From the NCBI GenBank assembly GCA_027489245.1, contig JAIYAC010000024.1, positions 1-64,000 on the forward strand: DNA of 64,000 bases, in the 5' to 3' direction. This document shows positions 9,688 to 18,193 of this stretch, one piece after another. The translations under genes were made by a program, and so were the position numbers. Under the pieces are notes generated by a model, which was not told the origin of the DNA, made no database searches, and worked only from the letters and a program-made list of their open reading frames with translations. The stretch comes from Neisseriaceae bacterium (GTDB lineage: Bacteria > Pseudomonadota > Gammaproteobacteria > Burkholderiales > Chromobacteriaceae). Numbering within the stretch: the first letter of the stretch is position 1; each line of letters starts with the position of its first letter.

Positions 9688-9689
9688 GG

Positions 9690-10124
9690 CTAGCTCCCTT
9701 TCACGGTGGCATACACATACTGGCGGCCGGTACGGGTAAAGGCGATCACCTGGTAGCTTTCCCGCACCCCGGTTTCCATGCCCGGGCTACCCTGCGGCAT
9801 GCCTGCTACGGCCAACCCTGCTATGGATGGCTGGTCGCGCAAGATCTGCTGCACCATGGCCGCCGGGACATGGCCTTCGATGACATAGCGCCCTACCTGC
9901 GCTGTATGGCAGGCGCGCAAGTTGGCCGGCACGCCCAGGCGGTCTTTCAGCTGAGCCATATCGGTGCGGTCCTGGCTGTGCAGTGCCAGCTGATTGGCAC
10001 GCATATGGGCAGCCCACTGGCCGCAGCAGCCACAGGACGGGTCTTTGTAGAGTTGGCCGCTGTTTGCCGCCAGGGCAGGCAGGCTGATGGACAGGGACAG
10101 AAATAGCAGATGGGCAGTACGCAT
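9690..10124 (-). CDS. Periplasmic DUF411 metal-binding protein
   Basis: 144 residues. A clear signal peptide (about 20 residues ending SLPALAA) precedes a DUF411 domain with the marker DPSCGCCGQW, a CxCC metal-binding site. DUF411 proteins are found with copper-resistance genes and are thought to bind copper in the periplasm; the precise role is not settled. No cop genes are adjacent. Start at 10124 because it yields the signal peptide and has GGTGA upstream; an upstream ATG at 10184 would bury it. It is divergent from a two-component kinase gene across about 120 bp. Confidence 0.88.
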   Translation of the reverse strand: MRTAHLLFLSLSISLPALAANSGQLYKDPSCGCCGQWAAHMRANQLALHSQDRTDMAQLKDRLGVPANLRACHTAQVGRYVIEGHVPAAMVQQILRDQPSIAGLAVAGMPQGSPGMETGVRESYQVIAFTRTGRQYVYATVKGS

Positions 10125-10243
10125 CGTGGTTTCACCAAGGGGTAATGGCGCATGGACGCCTATTCGCGTGCCGAGTTCCTGCACCAGCTATGCGATACTC
10201 TCGCTCTTGGCGCCGTTCGCGGCGGAATAACACGGGGCAAGTG

Positions 10244-12073
10244 GTGCGATTACGGATGTTCTTATGGCTCTGGCTGCTGTGCCTGTCGCCCGCCTGGGCG
10301 ATGCAAACACAGGTACTGTCCCGCGCCTACCTGATAGACCCGCAAGGCAAGCTGGATTTGCCCCAGGTACGCCAGCAGCTTTTTACCCCGCTGCCAGGCA
10401 TTCTGGCGCGTGGCTATACCCCCTCGGTGACCTGGCTGCGCATTACCGTGCACAACGCTAGCCCGGGCGAGCCGCTGGTGCTGCGCGTACGCCCCGGTTA
10501 TCTGGATGAAGTGCGCCTGTACGCGCAAGATGCCCAGGGGCGCTGGCAGCAGCAAGTAGACGGCGACCGCTACCCCTATGCAAAGCGTAGTTACCCCGGT
10601 ATTTCCCCGTGTTTTCTGGTGCGGCAGATGCCAGCGCAAGCGGTGTACTACCTGCGTTTGCACACTACCAGTACCAGCATGCTCAGCGTAGAGGCCCAGC
10701 CGCTGCAGCAGGCGCTGCAGTTTGATGTGCGGCAATCAGCCTGGCAAATACTGTACTACGCCATCCTGTTATGGCTGCTGGTGTGGGCCATTGCCGATTA
10801 CCGCGAAAGCCGCGACCGCGTAGTGGGGCTGTTTATCCCCTACCAGCTCCTGTCATTGCTGCTCAACCTGGCCTTCATGGGCTATTACAGCATGCTGGCA
10901 CCGGCAAGCTACCCGCAGCTGGCCGATGTCGCTACCAGCTGGACATCCACCCTGTTTTGTCTGGCCAGCCTGCTGTTTCACCGCCACCTGCTACTGGGGT
11001 TTTCGCCGCCGCGGCTACTGCAATGGGTACTGAAGCTGCTGCCTTGCTACTTCCCTTTGCTGTTTCTGTTGTTGGCTTTCGGCATTGTCCAGCCCGTGAT
11101 GCAGACCAATACCATGATGGCACCCGTGCAGGTGCTGCTGATGGCCGTGACAGCCTGGCTGGTCCCCCCGCACCCGTTGCGCCGCCTACTGCGTGTGCTG
11201 TATACGCTGTCTATCGCGGTCGTTGCCCTGACCATGCTGCCCTTGCTGGGTATCGGCAATGTGCTGGAAATGAACCAGTACGGCCAACTGATGCAGTCGC
11301 TGCTGATCAGCGCGCTGGCCTTTGTGCTGCTGCAGCGCCGCTCCACCCAGCTGCGTAGTGAGCGGCATGCTTTTGCGGTAGAGCTGGAGCTGGCGCAGCA
11401 ACAGATCGCCATTGAACGCCAGCAAAGCGAGGAGCAATCCCGCTTCATGGCCATGCTCACCCACGAGCTGAAAACCCCCATGTCGGTGATCAGCATGGCG
11501 CTGGGCAGCTTGCGCATGCAGCTGGGCGAGCAACGTATCCTGCTGCACGCCGAGCGGGCGGTAGACGACATGAATGCGGTGGTAGAGCGCTGTACCCAGG
11601 CCGACCGTATCGAGCAGGGCCAGCTGGAGATCCTGCGCGAGACCATTGTGCTGGCCGAGCTGGTGCAGGATGTATGCCATAACAGCCGCGAGCCCGAGCG
11701 GGTTGTACTGCACCCCGGCACCGTGCCGCTGCTGCACAGTGACAGCCAGCTCTTGCGCACGGTGTTATCCAACCTGATAGACAACGCTATGAAGTACTCG
11801 CCAGCTGCCAGCGTAATTAATGTTAAATGGGGGGCGAAATCCGCTGGCGTGTGGCTATCAGTTGACAATGTTGCCTCATCTGCAGGCATGCCGGATGCAA
11901 GCAAGGTGTTTACAAAGTATTATCGAAGTCCTGGCGCGCATAGCAAAACCGGTTCCGGCCTGGGGCTCTATCTGGTGCGAGGCCTGTGTACCCAGCTGCA
12001 AGGTATGGTGTCTTACCGGCCTGAAGCCAATATCGTGAGATTTGAAGTATGGTTACCCGTATCAACCCGTTAA
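10244..12073 (+). CDS. 7TM sensor histidine kinase (7TMR-DISM type)
   Basis: About 609 residues. Signal peptide (FLWLWLLCLSPAWAM), a periplasmic 7TMR-DISM extracellular domain with TWLRITVHNAS, seven membrane segments (about residues 170-370), a coiled coil, the dimerisation domain with phospho-acceptor His407 in MLTHELKTPMS, and an ATPase domain with NLIDNAMKYSP and GSGLGLYLVRGL. The G1 box is degenerate: VDNVASSAG instead of DxGxG. Start is uncertain between GTG 10244 (GGGG upstream, basic n-region) and ATG 10256; I prefer 10244. The last 25 bases overlap the response regulator gene. Bases 11810-11950, in the ATPase domain, are unusually AT-rich for this region. Confidence 0.9.
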   Translation: MRLRMFLWLWLLCLSPAWAMQTQVLSRAYLIDPQGKLDLPQVRQQLFTPLPGILARGYTPSVTWLRITVHNASPGEPLVLRVRPGYLDEVRLYAQDAQGRWQQQVDGDRYPYAKRSYPGISPCFLVRQMPAQAVYYLRLHTTSTSMLSVEAQPLQQALQFDVRQSAWQILYYAILLWLLVWAIADYRESRDRVVGLFIPYQLLSLLLNLAFMGYYSMLAPASYPQLADVATSWTSTLFCLASLLFHRHLLLGFSPPRLLQWVLKLLPCYFPLLFLLLAFGIVQPVMQTNTMMAPVQVLLMAVTAWLVPPHPLRRLLRVLYTLSIAVVALTMLPLLGIGNVLEMNQYGQLMQSLLISALAFVLLQRRSTQLRSERHAFAVELELAQQQIAIERQQSEEQSRFMAMLTHELKTPMSVISMALGSLRMQLGEQRILLHAERAVDDMNAVVERCTQADRIEQGQLEILRETIVLAELVQDVCHNSREPERVVLHPGTVPLLHSDSQLLRTVLSNLIDNAMKYSPAASVINVKWGAKSAGVWLSVDNVASSAGMPDASKVFTKYYRSPGAHSKTGSGLGLYLVRGLCTQLQGMVSYRPEANIVRFEVWLPVSTR

Positions 12074-12738
12074 ATGTCGTGGTCGTAGAAGACCACGATG
12101 TCTTGCGAGAAGTCACCCTGGACGCGCTGCGCGTGCAGGGCTACCACGTACAAGGTGTCGATTGTGCCGAGGCGCTGGGCGACCTGCCGTTTCAGCCCGA
12201 CCTGTACATCGTGGATTTGAACCTGCCGGGTGAAGACGGCATCAGCCTGTCTCGCCGCCTGCGTGCAGCCCAGCCCGATGTGGGCATCATCATGACCACC
12301 GCCCGCAACAGCATTGCGGCCAAGGTAGAAGGCTACGCCAGTGGCGCAGATATTTACCTGACCAAGCCCTGTTCGCTGGAAGAGTTGCTGGCGGCCGTGC
12401 GTTCGCTGGCGCGCCGCCTTACCGGCCAGGGGCCGGAGCATGGCTGGCTCTTGCATACCGACAAGCAGCAACTGTCTGGCCCCGGTGGCCTGGTGGGGCT
12501 GACATCGTCCGAGTTTGCCCTGCTGGCCGGCCTGTCGCGCGCGCCCGGGCGGCAGCTGGAAACCTGGCAGATGATCGAGCTGCTGGGCAAGCGGCTGGAG
12601 GAATACAGCAAAGCCAATCTGGAAGTGCAGCTGGTGCGCCTGCGCAAGAAGCTGGTCCAGGCGGGCTGCGACAATAATGCGCTGAAGGCGGTACGCGGGC
12701 AGGGCTACCAGCTGGCCGTGACGCTGGCCATCCAGTAG
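12049..12738 (+). CDS. OmpR-family response regulator
   Basis: 229 residues. Receiver domain with acidic pocket E14/D15, phospho-acceptor Asp56 in IVDLNLPGEDG and the conserved lysine in YLTKP, followed by a winged-helix domain ending VRGQGYQL. It overlaps the kinase gene by 25 bases, so the two are co-translated and form one two-component system. The DNA-binding part is diverged from the usual OmpR pattern (LEVQLVRLRKKL in place of the common VDVHIRRLRKK), but the fold pattern is recognisable. A strong terminator follows. Confidence 0.93.
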   Translation: MVTRINPLNVVVVEDHDVLREVTLDALRVQGYHVQGVDCAEALGDLPFQPDLYIVDLNLPGEDGISLSRRLRAAQPDVGIIMTTARNSIAAKVEGYASGADIYLTKPCSLEELLAAVRSLARRLTGQGPEHGWLLHTDKQQLSGPGGLVGLTSSEFALLAGLSRAPGRQLETWQMIELLGKRLEEYSKANLEVQLVRLRKKLVQAGCDNNALKAVRGQGYQLAVTLAIQ

Positions 12739-12770
12739 CGCACGCTTACCACACCAAACGTTGGCCGCAA

Positions 12771-12806
12771 CAAACCCCGCTTGCCTGGCAAGCGGGGTTT
12801 GTTTTT
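12771..12806 (+). terminator. Terminator after the 7TM kinase/regulator pair
   Basis: CAAACCCCGCTTGCC and GGCAAGCGGGGTTTG are perfect 15-base arms (12771-12785, 12787-12801) followed by TTTTT. A core copy of the dispersed word (GTTGGCCGC, 12760-12768) lies just before it. Confidence 0.9.
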
Positions 12807-12843
12807 CAGCAGCCAGGCTGCCAGTAGCCGATGAGTAGCCGGG

Positions 12844-13605
12844 CTAGGCGGCAGAGCGCATGCTGCTGCCTTCGTCCGGCGCGCTAAAGTCATCGTAGGC
12901 GCGCATCATTTCCATCAGCCGCTGCGCGATACGCCCCTGGCTGTCCTGGCTGTTGGCCACGGTGCCGGTGCTGGCCGAGTCGCTGCTGCTGTCGCTGCCC
13001 GTGCTGCCGGCTTGCTCTTGCTGGCGCTGGTAGGCCACGCTTTCGCTGAAGGTGACTTTGCCGTCACCGTCTGCGTCGGCGGCGTCAAAATTGTCCGCCA
13101 GCTGGCTGAACAGGCTGGCGGCCTGGGTATTGCCAGACTCTGCCGCTGCCGTGGCCATGTCGCCCAGCTGGCTTTGGTCCAGGCCCTTGTCTTGGCCACC
13201 ACGCCCGCCTTGCGGTGGCGGCGGTGGCATACCACCGCCGCCCATGCCTGGCATGCCGCCCTGCATGCGCATGGCGTTGAACTGGCTATCCAGCTGCTCC
13301 TGCAGCGACTTGATGCCGCTGCTCAGCTCGTCCTGGGTCACTTTGCCGTCGCTATCGCTATCCAGGCTGGAAAACACCTCGTCGCTACTGGCGGTGTTGC
13401 TGTTTTGCCCGCTGCGCGATAGCTGGCTGATGGCCGAGGCAAAATCGCCCGCCTCCAGATAGCCTTGGTTATCGGTGTCCAGTTTGCTGAAGATCTGCTG
13501 GGCGACCTCGCTGGCTTCCGGCCGTTGCCGCATGCCGCGTGGCCCGCCCGGGCCTTGCATCATGTTGGGCACGTAGCTGCTGGTACTGCTTGTTACGCTA
13601 CTCAT
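12844..13605 (-). CDS. EF-hand calcium-binding protein (XopAW-like)
   Basis: 253 residues with three clear EF-hand loops: DTDNQGYLEAGDF, DSDSDGKVTQDEL and DADGDGKVTFSES. Between hands two and three is a low-complexity Gly/Pro linker (GGGGMPPPPPQGG), and the C-terminal part is Ser-rich. This layout matches bacterial EF-hand proteins annotated XopAW-like; that name comes from a Xanthomonas type III effector, but no secretion system is in this window and most relatives are of unknown role. No signal peptide is seen. The second ATG (13605) fits best with GGGAGA eight bases upstream; an ATG at 13611 lies too close to it. Confidence 0.85.
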   Translation of the reverse strand: MSSVTSSTSSYVPNMMQGPGGPRGMRQRPEASEVAQQIFSKLDTDNQGYLEAGDFASAISQLSRSGQNSNTASSDEVFSSLDSDSDGKVTQDELSSGIKSLQEQLDSQFNAMRMQGGMPGMGGGGMPPPPPQGGRGGQDKGLDQSQLGDMATAAAESGNTQAASLFSQLADNFDAADADGDGKVTFSESVAYQRQQEQAGSTGSDSSSDSASTGTVANSQDSQGRIAQRLMEMMRAYDDFSAPDEGSSMRSAA

Positions 13606-13718
13606 GGTCATTCTCCCTGAAGGGTCAGAAAGCCCGCCCGGGTAGTACAGGGCCAATGCCTGCCACAGGCCCGTAGCGGGTCATGACACTTTATGGCGCT
13701 GTTGTAAGCATGTTTTAT

Positions 13719-13748
13719 CCACTTTGTATCATGGTCGATACAAAGTGG
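13719..13748. repeat. Perfect 12-bp inverted repeat
   Basis: CCACTTTGTATC (13719-13730) and GATACAAAGTGG (13737-13748) with a 6-base loop. It lies five bases beyond the stop of the kinase gene on the minus strand and about 115 bp upstream of the EF-hand gene. It may end the kinase operon or act as an operator for the EF-hand gene. There is no T-run (ATAAAAC follows), so an operator or processing site is at least as likely. Confidence 0.55.
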
Positions 13749-13752
13749 CGAC

Positions 13753-14811
13753 TCAGCGTGGCAGTACCAGCAGCGCAATCAGGCCGCCATCGCTGGCATT
13801 GCTCAGGTAGAGTTCCCCGCCCATGCGCCGCGCCGCATCACGGGCAATGGTCAGCCCCAGCCCGGTGCCGCCGGTGTGGCGGTTGCGCGAGTCTTCCAGC
13901 CGCACAAAGGGCTCGAATACCCGTGCCAGTTCGGCCTCCGGTATGCCGGGGCCGTGGTCACGAATGCAGATTTCCACCGTGGTGTCGCTTTGCTGCAGGC
14001 TGATGTCGGCACGCACGCCATAGCGCAAGGCGTTTTCCAGCAGGTTGTCCAGGCAGCGGCGCAGGGTGGCGGGCAGGGTGCGTAGTTGGCTGGCCTGGCC
14101 GATAAAGCTGACCGGCAGGCCCAGCTCCTGGGCATCTTCTGCCATGGCTTGCAGCAGTGCTTCGATATCCAGCTGCGCCCAGTTTTCTTGCTGGCTGTTA
14201 TCGCGCAGGTAGGCCAGCGTGGCATCCAGCATGGCGGCCATATCGTCAATGTCCTGGTTCAGGCGCTGCTGTAGCGTGCGGTCTTCTATTTGCGTGCCGC
14301 GCAGGCGGATGCGCGTCAGCGGGGTGCGTAAATCATGGGATACCGCGGCCAGGAAATGGTTGCGCTCGTCCATCTGCCGGCGCAGCTTGGCGCGCATATC
14401 GTTAAAGAGCTGCGCGGCCTGGCGGGTTTCCAGCGGGCCGGTTTCGTCTATAGGAGGCGAATCCAGCGTGCGCCCCAGCTCGCGCGCGCCTTGGGTGAGC
14501 TGCTCGATAGGTCGTACCAGGCGGCGCGCGCCATACCAGGCCAGCAGTGTGACGGTGGCCAACTGTATGGCAAAGCCCGCCCAGAATTCTGGCGGCATGC
14601 GGCGCTCCCCTTTGTCGCGCGGGTTGTGCCCGCCTGGCGGGGGGCTGCCCGGATGCGGTGCCTCGGCGGCGGGTGGCCTTCTGTCTGGTGGCGGGCCGTC
14701 GGGGGCAAAGATCATGAACAGCGCGGTCATCACCAGGTGGCTGCACAGCAGTGCCGCCAGCACCAGGCCAAACAGGCGGGTAAAAACAGTATCAGGCACA
14801 GGCCATTTCAT
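13753..14811 (-). CDS. Sensor histidine kinase (EnvZ-like)
   Basis: 352 residues. First membrane segment (about 12-36), a very short Pro-rich periplasmic loop (about 38-75, PPPDRRPPAAEAP and GSPPPGG), second membrane segment (about 78-94), HAMP, dimerisation domain with His159 in AAVSHDLRTPL, and an ATPase domain with NLLENALRYG, DHGPGIP and GTGLGL. All catalytic boxes are intact. The tiny periplasmic loop suggests sensing in the membrane or through a partner. The gene for a Spy-like periplasmic protein two genes upstream could be that partner or a target. Ten bases separate it from its regulator gene. Confidence 0.94.
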   Translation of the reverse strand: MKWPVPDTVFTRLFGLVLAALLCSHLVMTALFMIFAPDGPPPDRRPPAAEAPHPGSPPPGGHNPRDKGERRMPPEFWAGFAIQLATVTLLAWYGARRLVRPIEQLTQGARELGRTLDSPPIDETGPLETRQAAQLFNDMRAKLRRQMDERNHFLAAVSHDLRTPLTRIRLRGTQIEDRTLQQRLNQDIDDMAAMLDATLAYLRDNSQQENWAQLDIEALLQAMAEDAQELGLPVSFIGQASQLRTLPATLRRCLDNLLENALRYGVRADISLQQSDTTVEICIRDHGPGIPEAELARVFEPFVRLEDSRNRHTGGTGLGLTIARDAARRMGGELYLSNASDGGLIALLVLPR

Positions 14812-14821
14812 ACGGTGGCTT

Positions 14822-15532
14822 TCAGTTAACCTTGCAGTCCAGCAGGTACCCTTCGCCGCGCACGGTTTTCAGCAGCTGCGGCTGTTTCGGGTCGTCGCCC
14901 AGCTTCTGGCGCAGGCGTGATACCAGCAGGTCGATGCTGCGGTCGAACGCTTCGACGGTACGGCCACGGGCGGCGTCCATCAGCTGTTCGCGGCTGAGAA
15001 TGCGCTGCGGCCGGGCCAGAAAGGCGCACAGCAGGCGGTATTCGGCGTTGGACAGTGGTACCAGCAGCTGGGCGGGCGTGGTGATCTGGCGCTTCTGGTG
15101 GCTTAGCCGCCAGCCGGCAAACTGCACGGTATCCTGGTCGGCCGCCGTGCCCGGTTTGCCCCGCACCCGGCGCAGTACGGTGTGAATGCGTGCGACCAGC
15201 TCGCGCGGGTCGAAGGGTTTCACCACGTAGTCGTCGGCACCCAGCTCCAGCCCCACGACGCGGTCGGCCGACTCGCCACGGGCGGTGAGCATGATGATGG
15301 GGGTGTCGCCCTGGGCGCGCACGTAGCGGCATAGCGACAGCCCGTCTTCGCCCGGCAGCATCAGGTCCAGGATAATCAGGTCAACCTGTTCGCTTTCCAG
15401 CGTACTGCGCAGGCTGTGGCCGTCACCCACACACAGGCACTGCATGCCATAGCCTTGCAGGTAGTGTGCTAGCAGGCTGCGGATATCAGGGTCGTCGTCC
15501 ACAATCAGCAGGCGGATGCCGTGTTCGTTCAT
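14822..15532 (-). CDS. OmpR-family response regulator
   Basis: 236 residues. Receiver domain with DDD pocket (residues 12-14), Asp56 in LILDLMLPGEDG, Lys in VVKPFDPREL, then a winged-helix DNA-binding domain (SNAEYRLLCAFL to VRGEGYLL). AAGGAG precedes the ATG at 15532. It is followed after 10 bases by the kinase gene at 13753, so they form one operon and one two-component system. The Spy-like gene lies directly upstream on the same strand. Confidence 0.95.
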   Translation of the reverse strand: MNEHGIRLLIVDDDPDIRSLLAHYLQGYGMQCLCVGDGHSLRSTLESEQVDLIILDLMLPGEDGLSLCRYVRAQGDTPIIMLTARGESADRVVGLELGADDYVVKPFDPRELVARIHTVLRRVRGKPGTAADQDTVQFAGWRLSHQKRQITTPAQLLVPLSNAEYRLLCAFLARPQRILSREQLMDAARGRTVEAFDRSIDLLVSRLRQKLGDDPKQPQLLKTVRGEGYLLDCKVN

Positions 15533-15603
15533 GCATGCTCCTTGGGGGGCGCCGTGCAGCCTGCATGGTGGCAGCGCGGCCGTGTTGGTCCGGGTGTTAC
15601 CGC

Positions 15604-16074
15604 TTAGCCGGGCGGTGGCATATCGTGCAGCGGGGGCGGTGGCGACTGTAACACCTGGCGCACGATGCCGGCTTGCTGGCTAGTGAGGCTATCAAAAAAT
15701 GCCAGCCAGGCGGGCGAGGGCTGCATGCCGGGGGCGGCCAGGCTGGCCGCACGTAGCGCTTGCGACAAACTCAGGCGGGTATCCGCCAGCTTTTCCTGCA
15801 GCTTGAAACCGGCGTGTTGCAGGCCACGCTGCTGGCGTGTGCGCTGGTTCAGGTCATCCTGCTCGGCTTTGAGCCATAGCGACTGCTGGGCATCGTTTAG
15901 CTGCAGTGCAGGCAGGGCGTCTTCCAGTACTACGGCCAGCGGTGGCGGTGGCATGTCACGCGGCACCGCGTGGGCCGGGCCGTGCGGCGGCGGGGCGGGC
16001 TCGTCCGCTCGGGCGGGCAGGGTGGTGGCCAGTGCCAGCAAGGCGGTGGCCAGCAGCAGGGTTTTCTTGGTCAT
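15604..16074 (-). CDS. Periplasmic Spy/CpxP-like protein
   Basis: 156 residues. Signal peptide MTKKTLLLATALLALATTLPARA, then a Pro-rich segment and a helical region with LQLNDAQQSLW and EKLADTRLSLSQALR, resembling the LTxxQ pattern of Spy/CpxP proteins. Those bind misfolded proteins or metals in the periplasm and may damp a two-component kinase. AAGGAG precedes the ATG at 16074. It leads the operon with an OmpR-type regulator and a kinase, which fits a feedback role. The family match is weak at sequence level. Confidence 0.65.
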   Translation of the reverse strand: MTKKTLLLATALLALATTLPARADEPAPPPHGPAHAVPRDMPPPPLAVVLEDALPALQLNDAQQSLWLKAEQDDLNQRTRQQRGLQHAGFKLQEKLADTRLSLSQALRAASLAAPGMQPSPAWLAFFDSLTSQQAGIVRQVLQSPPPPLHDMPPPG

Positions 16075-16294
16075 GACAGGGCTCCTTGGTGGCTGCGGCG
16101 CAGGGCCGATACTGGCAGTATGCGGCCGGGCTGTGTCGCCGCCTTGTCCCCTTTGTAACAACCTTGATACATGGCGGTGCCGCTAGATAGCGGCGTGGCG
16201 TGATTTGTCCTGTATTTGGCCTGGTCCGGCATGTTGCCCGGCTGGCAGCCCAGGCACAATAAGCTTATCTCCACTGGCATACAGGTAACTCGCC

Positions 16295-16852
16295 ATGTCC
16301 GGTTCTGCCCTGATCGTGATTGATGTTCAGCAGTCTTTCCTGCACCGCAGCTACTGGGATGACACCCGGCTGCCGCCCTTTCGCCACGCGCTGCTGGCGC
16401 TGATCGCCGGTGCCCGTGCTCGCGGCGTGCCAGTGGTGTACGTGCTGCACGAGGACGGAGACGGCCCGTTTGCCGCCGCCAGCGGCCATGTACAGCCCAT
16501 GGCGTGGCTACCGCCAGCGCCGGACGCCACCTTTACCAAGCACGTCCATAACGCCTTTACCGACACCGGCCTGCAGGCATGGTTGGCCGCACGCGGCATA
16601 GACCGGCTGATTGTCAGCGGCATCCGCACCGAGCAGTGCTGCGAAACCACCACCCGCGTTGGCAGCGACCTGGGCTTTACCGTGGATTTTGTCACCGAGG
16701 CCACGCTGACCTTTGACATGACCCACCCGCACAGCGGCCGCGTGTACAGCGCCGACGACATCTGCCAGCGTACCGAGCTGGTGCTGGCCGGCCGCTTTGC
16801 CCATATCCATAGCGTAGCCAGCGTGCTGGCGCGGCTGGATGCTGAAACCTGA
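16295..16852 (+). CDS. Isochorismatase-family cysteine hydrolase
   Basis: 185 residues. The catalytic triad of the family is visible: Asp10 in LIVIDVQQSF, Lys82 in TFTKHVHNAF and Cys115 in GIRTEQCCETTTR. Members hydrolyse amides such as nicotinamide or isochorismate-type substrates; the exact substrate is not evident. Cytoplasmic, typical length. It is divergent from the Spy-like gene across 220 bp, and 11 bases upstream of the DUF1272 gene, with which it probably forms an operon. The ribosome site is weak (AGGTAA). Confidence 0.92.
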   Translation: MSGSALIVIDVQQSFLHRSYWDDTRLPPFRHALLALIAGARARGVPVVYVLHEDGDGPFAAASGHVQPMAWLPPAPDATFTKHVHNAFTDTGLQAWLAARGIDRLIVSGIRTEQCCETTTRVGSDLGFTVDFVTEATLTFDMTHPHSGRVYSADDICQRTELVLAGRFAHIHSVASVLARLDAET

Positions 16853-16863
16853 AAGGACACCCC

Positions 16864-17172
16864 ATGCTGCAACTGCGCCCCAGCTGCGAACACTGCAACA
16901 CCCCCTTGCCGCCGGATAGCCCCGACGCGCGCATCTGCAGTTACGAGTGCACGTTCTGCGCCCGCTGCGCAGAGCAGGTGCTGCACAACGTCTGCCCCAA
17001 CTGCGGCGGCGGCTTCGCCCCGCGCCCCATCCGCCCGGCACGGCAATGGGTTGGCCGCACCGGCCTGGCCGCGCACCCGGCGACCGCCACCGTTACCTAC
17101 CGCCCGGTAGACCTGGCCGCTCACGCCGCGTTGTTGGCCGCGCAGGGTGGGCTGCCACCCACGCAGCGTTGA
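16864..17172 (+). CDS. DUF1272 zinc-ribbon protein
   Basis: 102 residues. Eight cysteines (8, 11, 25, 29, 32, 35, 44, 47) in the first 47 residues, arranged as in DUF1272 proteins, which look like small zinc-binding domains of unknown function. The C-terminal half is Ala/Pro-rich. AAAGGACA lies upstream of the ATG. Eleven bases after the isochorismatase-family gene. Confidence 0.85.
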   Translation: MLQLRPSCEHCNTPLPPDSPDARICSYECTFCARCAEQVLHNVCPNCGGGFAPRPIRPARQWVGRTGLAAHPATATVTYRPVDLAAHAALLAAQGGLPPTQR

Positions 17173-17262
17173 AAGCGGCTGTATCCCGTAAATCGGAACG
17201 CACTGTTGCTGTGCGCGGGCGGCCAGCATGCGTAAGCTCGTTGTCATTCATCCTGGCTGCGT

Positions 17263-17272
17263 GCGGCCAACC
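17263..17272. repeat. Intergenic copy of dispersed word (minus orientation)
   Basis: Exact GCGGCCAACC 15 bases before the eamA start. Confidence 0.8.
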
Positions 17273-17286
17273 TTGGGGAGCAGGCC

Positions 17287-18180
17287 ATGAACTGGCAAGA
17301 CCGGCTGATTGCGCTGGCAATCGTTGCGGTATGGGGTTTCAACTTTGTGGTGATCAAATGGGGCGTGGCCGGCGTGCCGCCCTTCCTGCTGGGGGCGCTG
17401 CGTTTTAGCGCCGCCGCTGGCCTGGGCCTGCTGTTCGTGCGGCGGCCGGCCATCCCGTGGCGCTGGCTGGCGCTGTACGGCCTGAGCGTGGGGCTGGGGC
17501 AGTTTGCCTGCCTGTTTACCGCTATCAAGCTGGGCATGCCGGCCGGGCTGGCGTCCATCGTGTTGCAGTCGCAGGCCTTCTTTACGCTGATTATCGGCAT
17601 GCTGTGGCTGGGCGAACGCTTTACCCCGTGGCAGCTGGCCGGCCTGCTGATCGGTAGCGCCGGGCTGTACCTGATCGGCGGCCTGGGGGCGGCCAACCTG
17701 CCGCTAGCCGGCTTCGTGCTCACGCTGTGCGGTGCCGCCAGCTGGGCCTTGTCTAATGTGGTGGTGCGCCGCATCGTGGCGGCGGGCTACAAACCCGACA
17801 TGCTGGGGCTGGTGGTGTGGAGCAGCCTGGCGCCAGTGCTACCGTTCTTTGCGCTGTCGGGTTTGTTCGAGGCCGAGCGCATTGTGTGGGCGCAGGTGGC
17901 CACGCCGCAAAGCCTGTTCGCCATTGCCTACCTGGCGCTGGTGGCCACGCTGTTCGGCTACGGCCAGTGGAGCAAGCTGCTTAGCCGCCATGCGGCCAAC
18001 GTGGTGGCGCCGTTCTCGCTGCTGGTGCCGTTTTTTGGTGTGCTGTCGGCCGCGCTGGTGTTGGGCGAGCGCCTCAGCTTCTGGCAGCTGGCTGGCGGCG
18101 CGCTGCTGCTGGCCGGGCTGGCGGTGAACGTATTCGGCCCACGCCTGCTGGCCCTGTGGCGTAAGCCGCAGCCGGTGTAG
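17287..18180 (+). CDS. eamA: EamA-type drug/metabolite transporter
   Basis: 297 residues, ten membrane segments in two EamA repeats. The N-terminal VVAVWGFNFVVIKWG-type motif and AIKLGMPAGLASIVLQ closely follow E. coli EamA (YdeD), which exports O-acetylserine and cysteine pathway metabolites; length is the same (299). Substrate in this organism is inferred only. GGGGAG lies upstream of the ATG. It heads a run of small genes on the same strand (GNAT, DUF1737, GlxA-type). Confidence 0.88.
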   Translation: MNWQDRLIALAIVAVWGFNFVVIKWGVAGVPPFLLGALRFSAAAGLGLLFVRRPAIPWRWLALYGLSVGLGQFACLFTAIKLGMPAGLASIVLQSQAFFTLIIGMLWLGERFTPWQLAGLLIGSAGLYLIGGLGAANLPLAGFVLTLCGAASWALSNVVVRRIVAAGYKPDMLGLVVWSSLAPVLPFFALSGLFEAERIVWAQVATPQSLFAIAYLALVATLFGYGQWSKLLSRHAANVVAPFSLLVPFFGVLSAALVLGERLSFWQLAGGALLLAGLAVNVFGPRLLALWRKPQPV

Positions 18181-18193
18181 GGTTGGCCGCATG
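18181..18193 (+). repeat. Dispersed word fused to a start codon (copy 1)
   Basis: GGTTGGCCGCATG: the repeated word fills the whole space between the eamA stop and the GNAT start, and its 3' end touches the ATG. The same 13 bases recur at 18885. Confidence 0.8.

Noticed and set aside
9781..9820. A copy of the dispersed word in the DUF411 gene
   Set aside because: It reads ACGGCCAACC, one base off, and was not counted.
13719..13748. Reading the inverted repeat as a standard terminator
   Set aside because: The hairpin is perfect but no T-run follows on either strand, so I list it as a repeat of unknown role.
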